Positions 59,524 to 64,000 of a DNA stretch of 64,000 nucleotides are shown here, one piece after another (position 1 is the first letter of the stretch; every line of letters starts with the position of its first letter). The stretch comes from Mycogone perniciosa (lineage: Eukaryota > Ascomycota > Sordariomycetes > Hypocreales > Hypocreaceae). Where the stretch lies: NCBI GenBank assembly GCA_025331125.1, contig JAOALB010000001.1, positions 62,001 to 126,000 on the forward strand, given 5' to 3'. Both the position numbers and the translations under genes were made by a program. The notes under the pieces were generated by a model that did not search any database, was not told the origin of the DNA, and saw only the letters and a program-made list of their open reading frames with translations.

Positions 59524-59855
59524 CTTCACCACGGTTCGACGGAATGATACAGAAGAAACAACAACTCAGCAAGGCGCATGGGGCATGTCGCGCCGTCGCA
59601 CATGTGGCAGGGCGCCAGCTCCAGGAAGCAGAGCAAACACAACAACAGATGCTGACGAAACGAACGGAACAGAAAGCAACCTCAGGTATGTGGGCATGGC
59701 TGCGGTTTTAACCCATTCAAGAAAAGAGCACGGAGAAGGATTAGATGGATGCTACTGCCACCTACTACCTACTACGGCGGAGCACCACTCTCGGCCCTCC
59801 CTACTCGTATGTACTGCACTGTCTGCCCAGCTGTACAAGTAGTACATGCTACTAT

Positions 59856-59889
<34 letters not shown>

Positions 59890-61128
59890 ACTACTACGCC
59901 TGCGGCATTGGACGCGTGGGGGAGGGGCATCATAATCTGGATCCATTTGATTTCAGTCGGGCTTGAGACAAACTGCCTTAGGGCCTGAGGCCCTTGCTTG
60001 GCTACCAGTCGACCGGCCATAGATTAGGTAAGTCTAGAGTAACGGAAATGCAGCGTCACTTGGGAGGGGCCACACCCTTTCAGAGTAGTATTCCTTGCAG
60101 CTGTCTCATCCTTGGCGAGGTCTTTGGGGGGGGCTAAAGATAACGTGTCTGTCTCAGCCGTTGAAGGCTTGGGGTCTTGGTGGAGGGGCCAGAGAAGCAA
60201 GGGAAATCAGTGCATACGGAGTACTGCTACTCCGTACTGTGACTGCTACTACTACCACATCCACGAGACGGAGGGTCCATGCAGCAGTCCATGCAGTGGA
60301 GGGGAGGATGGGATTCTCCCATGTTATTATGTGGTCTCCAGATTTTAGGTGTGGATCCTCGGGTTTCAAGGGTACGGAGGAAGGGAAGCGAGGTTGTAGA
60401 CAGGCGCTTTTGTCGGCCTTTTTCTCTCGCTCTCTCTGTTCTATTCCCTCTTTTGCAACCAACAACAATCCCCTCGCCCTGGCGTCTTGATGACAGACTG
60501 CTGAGTACAGTATTACTGCTCCATCTTTCTACCTTCAACCACACCTCCCCCAAGCTTCCGTCCCCTCCCGTGCCCCGGTCTGCCCAGGATCCAACCCGGG
60601 CGATCGCATGGATCCACGTCCACTAGCCATAAACGCTCGGGAGCCCGCTGAAAGCTGCACAACTGGCACATGAACTGGTCCCGATGTCGATGCGAGTGGG
60701 CCTGTGGAGTGAGTGTTTGGCTGTGGGACACCTTGTTGTGCTTATTGGCTGTGTTGGCTTTTGCATGCATGTTGAGCACCCAGGTCGCCAAGGGAAATAA
60801 TTTCTCCTCCGTGGGGGGAAGTTGGATCGCGCTGAATCAGCCCCAAACGCAACCGTGGGGGACAAACTCAGGCATACGGCAACTTATTCGATATGGATCA
60901 CGTATCATGGGAACAAATGCCTGCGGCTGGATTGTCCATCCAGTACGAGGTACTCCGTAGTCAAGGTTGATCGGGGGCGAAATAACATATAATAGCCGAC
61001 CCTCGCCTTGCAATATCAACCTCCTTTCTTCCATTTGGGAATTCTAACATAATACATCTTTCGAGCATTTAGTGGCCTGCCTCTGTCCTCGTCATTCATT
61101 ACCTACCTACTCACTCCTCACTCCTCGT
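59524..61128. other. Divergent spacer DUF3716 / aldolase
   Basis: About 1.6 kb with no supported gene. It has TACGGAGTACTGCTACTCCGTACT at about 60216-60239 and TACTCCGTA near 60950. Several overlapping frames at 60095-60626 on both strands are low-complexity and not gene-like. Confidence 0.45.
59850..59897. repeat. (ACT)n/(GCT)n trinucleotide microsatellite
   Basis: A run of ACT units, then about eight GCT units, then ACT again, in the promoter region of the DUF3716 gene. It is open in several frames and gives spurious poly-Ala, poly-Ser and poly-Thr frames. Confidence 0.9.
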
Positions 61129-61209
61129 CACTACTCGTCACTTCTCACTCCACGTCACTACTCGTCACTTCTCACTCCACGTCACTACTCGTCACTTCTC
61201 ACTCCACGT
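61129..61209. repeat. Three perfect 27-bp tandem repeats just upstream of a start codon
   Basis: Three identical consecutive copies at 61129-61155, 61156-61182 and 61183-61209. Each unit holds two CGTCACT/CGTCACTTC-like sub-elements and ends TCACTCCACGT. The array stops four bases before the ATG at 61214, so it lies in the 5' leader of the aldolase gene or its immediate promoter. Partial, less regular versions (CACTCCTCACTCC) precede it. Confidence 0.95.
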
Positions 61210-61213
61210 CATC

Positions 61214-62191
61214 ATGCCCGCATCAACAAGTCCGATGGAGAACAATAGATCATCTACCGCGCCTTTGGCCCCTGGCGTGTATGTGCCCACTGTGGCATTT
61301 TTCACTGCCGAAGATACCATCGATGCAGACACAACGGCATCGCATACGAAGCGCCTAGCCGAGACTGGCGTCGCAGGCATCGTAACCCATGGGTCGAATG
61401 GCGAGGCCGTCCACCTCGACCACGCAGAACGCCAACTTGTCAACCGCATTACCCGCTCGGTTCTCGACGCTGCCGGTAGAAGCGATCTTCCCCTCATTGT
61501 TGGGTGTGGCAGCCAATCCACGCGAGAGACTATCCAGCTATGTCACGAAGCGGCCGAGTCCGGCGGCACCCATGCCTTGGTCCTCTCCCCGGCCTACTAC
61601 GGAAGTCTGTTGACGACGGAGCTCATCATACAGTACTTCCTGGCCGTGGCCGACGCCAGTCCAATCCCGCTGCTGGTGTACAACTTCCCTGGAGCATGCA
61701 GCGGGCTGGATCTCAGCTCTGATACCATCCTGGCGCTGGCGAAGCACCCCAACATCGTCGGTGTGAAGCTGACATGTGGCAACACGGGCAAGCTGGCACG
61801 TATCGTGGCGGGCACTCAGGGAACGGGGTTCCGGACCTTCGGTGGTAGTGCCGACTTCACTATCCAGACACTAGCGGTTGGCGGGCACGGTGTCATTGCC
61901 GGACTGGCCAATGTGGCCCCAAGGGCATGCACCGAGGTCATGCGGCTATGGACCGAGGGCAAGACGAACGAGGCGACTCTGCTGCAAGCCGTTGTTGCAC
62001 GCGGGGACTGGGCTGCCATCAAAGGAGGCTTCGTGTCAGTTAAGGCAGCGCTGCAGAGATATTTCGGTTACGGCGGTAAGCCACGGAAACCTTGCGCACT
62101 GCTGGAGGGCAAGGAGCTTGAGGCTCAAATGACGGAGTTTTCCGAACTGGTTGAAACAGAGAAGCAGATGGCAGCTGCCACATCTGCATAG
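61214..62191 (+). CDS. DHDPS / 2-keto-3-deoxy-sugar acid aldolase family enzyme
   Basis: Single exon of 325 residues, normal for the family. The class I aldolase core is complete: substrate-loop region GSNGEAVHLDHAER, proton-relay Tyr156 in LLVYNFPG, Schiff-base Lys185 in GVKLTCGNTGK, and GGSADFT. Fungi lack diaminopimelate synthesis, so this is more likely a pyruvate-releasing aldolase acting on a 2-keto-3-deoxy sugar acid (as in galacturonate or rhamnose breakdown) or 4-hydroxy-2-oxoglutarate aldolase. The exact substrate is not decided by the sequence. A second ATG lies seven codons in. It is convergent with a dihydroxyacetone kinase, whose family can also phosphorylate glyceraldehyde. Confidence 0.88.
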   Translation: MPASTSPMENNRSSTAPLAPGVYVPTVAFFTAEDTIDADTTASHTKRLAETGVAGIVTHGSNGEAVHLDHAERQLVNRITRSVLDAAGRSDLPLIVGCGSQSTRETIQLCHEAAESGGTHALVLSPAYYGSLLTTELIIQYFLAVADASPIPLLVYNFPGACSGLDLSSDTILALAKHPNIVGVKLTCGNTGKLARIVAGTQGTGFRTFGGSADFTIQTLAVGGHGVIAGLANVAPRACTEVMRLWTEGKTNEATLLQAVVARGDWAAIKGGFVSVKAALQRYFGYGGKPRKPCALLEGKELEAQMTEFSELVETEKQMAAATSA

Positions 62192-62699
62192 TAGTAGTCG
62201 GATTGGGAAGACTGACACCAACAAGGGTGTGGGGAACAATCAACCATCCATTTGGTGATAGGAGCATGAAGACTTTGGCGACCACTGCGACTCTACTCCG
62301 TAATAGGGGGTAACTTTGTTGCGATTTGGGCTGGGATAGTCATGCACCTAGGTAATATGGCGTCCGCGGAGGGACTGCCTTGTACGAATGGTTAACTGCT
62401 ACTTCTTACATATCAAGATTAAATTGAAACACCTTGGCTGAATGACACGTAGCTCAGCTACAGTAGTCCAACATTTTAACGTTTACGATGACCAACTGGA
62501 GTATTAATACGGCATCTCAAAAGACGCAGTGTCATTGGGGGTTAATCATGCTCTGTTACGAAGCAGAGAGGATTATTACCAACCACTAATCTAATACTAC
62601 TACTCCGTATGTACGAGTAGGGACAAAATGCAATTACTCCGTACGGAGTAACTATTTCGGAGTACTCCGTATGGAACAGTAACCACATTCATTTTTACC
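62192..62699. other. Convergent spacer aldolase / DAK with motif cluster
   Basis: Shared 3' region. At 62602-62671 it holds a dense cluster of the dispersed motif, including a perfect TTACTCCGTACGGAGTAA palindrome at about 62635-62652 and CGGAGTACTCCG at about 62658-62669. Confidence 0.6.
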
Positions 62700-64000
62700 C
62701 TAACCCAGAAATCCCTCCAGCAACTTGACCAATCCATACGCACCAGGATCAGGACACTCACTCCACCCTTCGGCATTAACGTACACTGATCGTCCCAGAC
62801 TAGCCTCCATGCCCTTTGTCGCATCGCAGCCCTTGTTTGCGGCATCGACAGCGCGCTGGACATCGAGTGTCTCGGACAGCGTGGCCACAAAGGGCGCGAG
62901 TGCATCTACGACAGTGCGGTCACCAGGCTGAGCGGGCGTGTACTTGGCCAAGCTGGTGAGCGCTGCTCCCAAGGCGTTGGCCCAGATTTGCGGTGTGACT
63001 GTAGTCTTGGATTGGTCGTTTTGGGATTGGGCTTGCAGGCCAGAGGCGAGGGCGTTGACGAAGATGGCGTACAGAGCACCAGAGGTACCGTCCATGCTCT
63101 GCTCGACGACGTGGGCAATGTCGCGAACGAGGCGGACGGCGTCGAGCTGGGGGGTTGAGAAGGAGAGGGAGGTTTCGACGTGCTTGAGGACGGCTTGGGC
63201 ACCGGTCTTGAGGCACAGACCGCAGTCACCGTCGCCGACTATGGTGTCATATTTCGTGACTTGAGACTCGGCGGCGATGAGGCTGTTAAGGGCGGATTTG
63301 AGCCCACTGATGGCGAATTGGGCGTCCACTGCGAGTAAATTTGGTTAGGATTTGGTTCAAGGGAAAAGATGCGACTGAGAAGAGCATACCTTCGAGGTTG
63401 CTGGGGATAGCGGAGTCGGCGTCTTGGGAGGAAGTATCTTCCTTGATGTCTGACTTGCTAGTATCAATGCTGTGAGCCCAGTTCTCGGGACGAACGGGTG
63501 GTGACCAGCCAGCTGCATCCGCGGGAGCATCGAGCAAAGACAAGAAGGCCTTGTCAACCACCTTAAGCAAGGTGATGCTGAATCCTAGGCCATTCAAGCT
63601 GGTCATGTAAGTACCACTGAGCAGCCGGGTCGGCTTGATCTTATAGGACGCATCTAATTGGTCCACCACTTCAGTTGTGATGGCACCAAGCTCGAGAGCG
63701 CTGATGCCTCCAAGGTTGTTGACCATCACGACAACCTCTTCTCCTAACTTGACGTCGATATAAGCGCGGTCCTTGTCGGATTGGTCGAGGAGCTGCTTGA
63801 GCATCGTCTCAACGAGGCCGGGGAGTGCTGTCTTGACGCGGCCAAAGCCTTCCTCGATGTGAATACCCATGCCGATTTCAATCTCGTCACCGAGTTCATC
63901 TGGGGTGATTTCCCGGCCAGGAACGTGGACATGGGCGAGAGAGGCACCGACGGTGGCAGTATTTTCGGCTGCGAGGCTAGTGATTTTGTGAACCTGTTCA
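62700..64000 (-). CDS. Dihydroxyacetone kinase, C-terminal part (runs off the window)
   Basis: Minus strand, two visible exons: 63390-64000 (continuing beyond the window) and 62700-63328. The upstream exon is the C-terminal half of the DhaK domain (GIHIEEGFGR, MVNNLGGISALELGAI, SLNGLGFSITLLK). After a linker the second exon holds the DhaL ATP-binding domain: GDGDCGLCLKTGAQAV with the Mg-ADP-binding Asp residues, SMDGTSGALYAIF, PGDRTVVDALAPF, and DPGAYGLV near the end. Single-chain fungal DAKs phosphorylate dihydroxyacetone (and glyceraldehyde) using ATP, in glycerol and methanol-type metabolism. The 5' end and first exon(s) lie outside. The splice GAAG|GTATGC to GCAG|TGGAC keeps the frame. 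Confidence 0.92.

Noticed and set aside
59745..60020. Overlapping frames with poly-Ala, poly-Ser, poly-Thr or poly-Val
   Set aside because: Products of the trinucleotide microsatellite read in different frames.
1..64000. tRNA, rRNA, CRISPR arrays, intact transposons, secondary-metabolite core genes
   Set aside because: Looked for T-loop GTTCRANNC contexts, regular spaced repeats, transposase or reverse-transcriptase motifs and NRPS/PKS motifs by eye; none was convincing.

Overview
The window is nuclear DNA from a filamentous ascomycete. Genes are well spaced, split by short introns of about 45-110 bp (GTAAGT/GTATGT/GTGAGT donors, CTAAC/CTGAC branch sites, CAG/TAG acceptors), and encode fungal proteins such as Spa2, Ssu72, Mcr1, Nbp2, HET, DUF3716 and a ULD/CorA-like protein. 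Protein flavour and the many short palindromic TACGGAGTA/TACTTCGTA motifs in non-coding DNA fit Eurotiomycetes (an Aspergillus/Penicillium-like fungus); this is an inference, not a species call.

Layout. 0.9-2.9 kb: F-box protein (+). 5.4-6.9 kb: SprT-like metalloprotease (+). 7.6-9.7 kb: five-exon MFS transporter (-). 11.1-13.7 kb: glutamate carboxypeptidase II-like M28 peptidase (+). 14.2-15.0 kb: MARVEL-like membrane protein (-). 16.8-18.0 kb: mitochondrial NADH-cytochrome b5 reductase Mcr1 (-). 19.0-20.5 kb: Nbp2-like SH3 adaptor (-). 23.7-24.5 kb: CTD phosphatase Ssu72 (+). 27.3-30.1 kb: polarisome scaffold Spa2/SpaA (+). 31.9-33.7 kb: JmjC protein (+). 34.2-35.4 kb: Psg1-like membrane protein (-). 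36.7-37.1 kb: small CxxC protein (-). This part is mostly conserved housekeeping, polarity and secretion genes.

From about 37 to 58.5 kb the character turns accessory: a very large ULD/zinc-finger/CorA-like gene with an in-frame stop and an apparent one-base frameshift (38.1-43.8 kb), two small secreted cysteine-rich protein genes (45.5-46.7 kb), an AT-rich gene-poor stretch (46.7-48.1 kb), a 1971-residue CCCH + SF1 helicase + NFX1 + RZ-finger protein resembling animal ZNFX1 (49.5-55.5 kb), and a broken HET-domain gene (56.0-57.6 kb). The co-location of an RNA-sensor-like helicase, a HET relic and a CorA-like protein is the most suggestive part of the window.

The right end returns to metabolism: a DUF3716 protein (-), a DHDPS/KDG-aldolase family enzyme (+) preceded by three perfect 27-bp tandem repeats, and, convergent with it, a dihydroxyacetone kinase (-) running off the window. 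No tRNA, rRNA, CRISPR array or intact transposon was recognised. Splice sites were placed by eye from frame and consensus, without transcript data.
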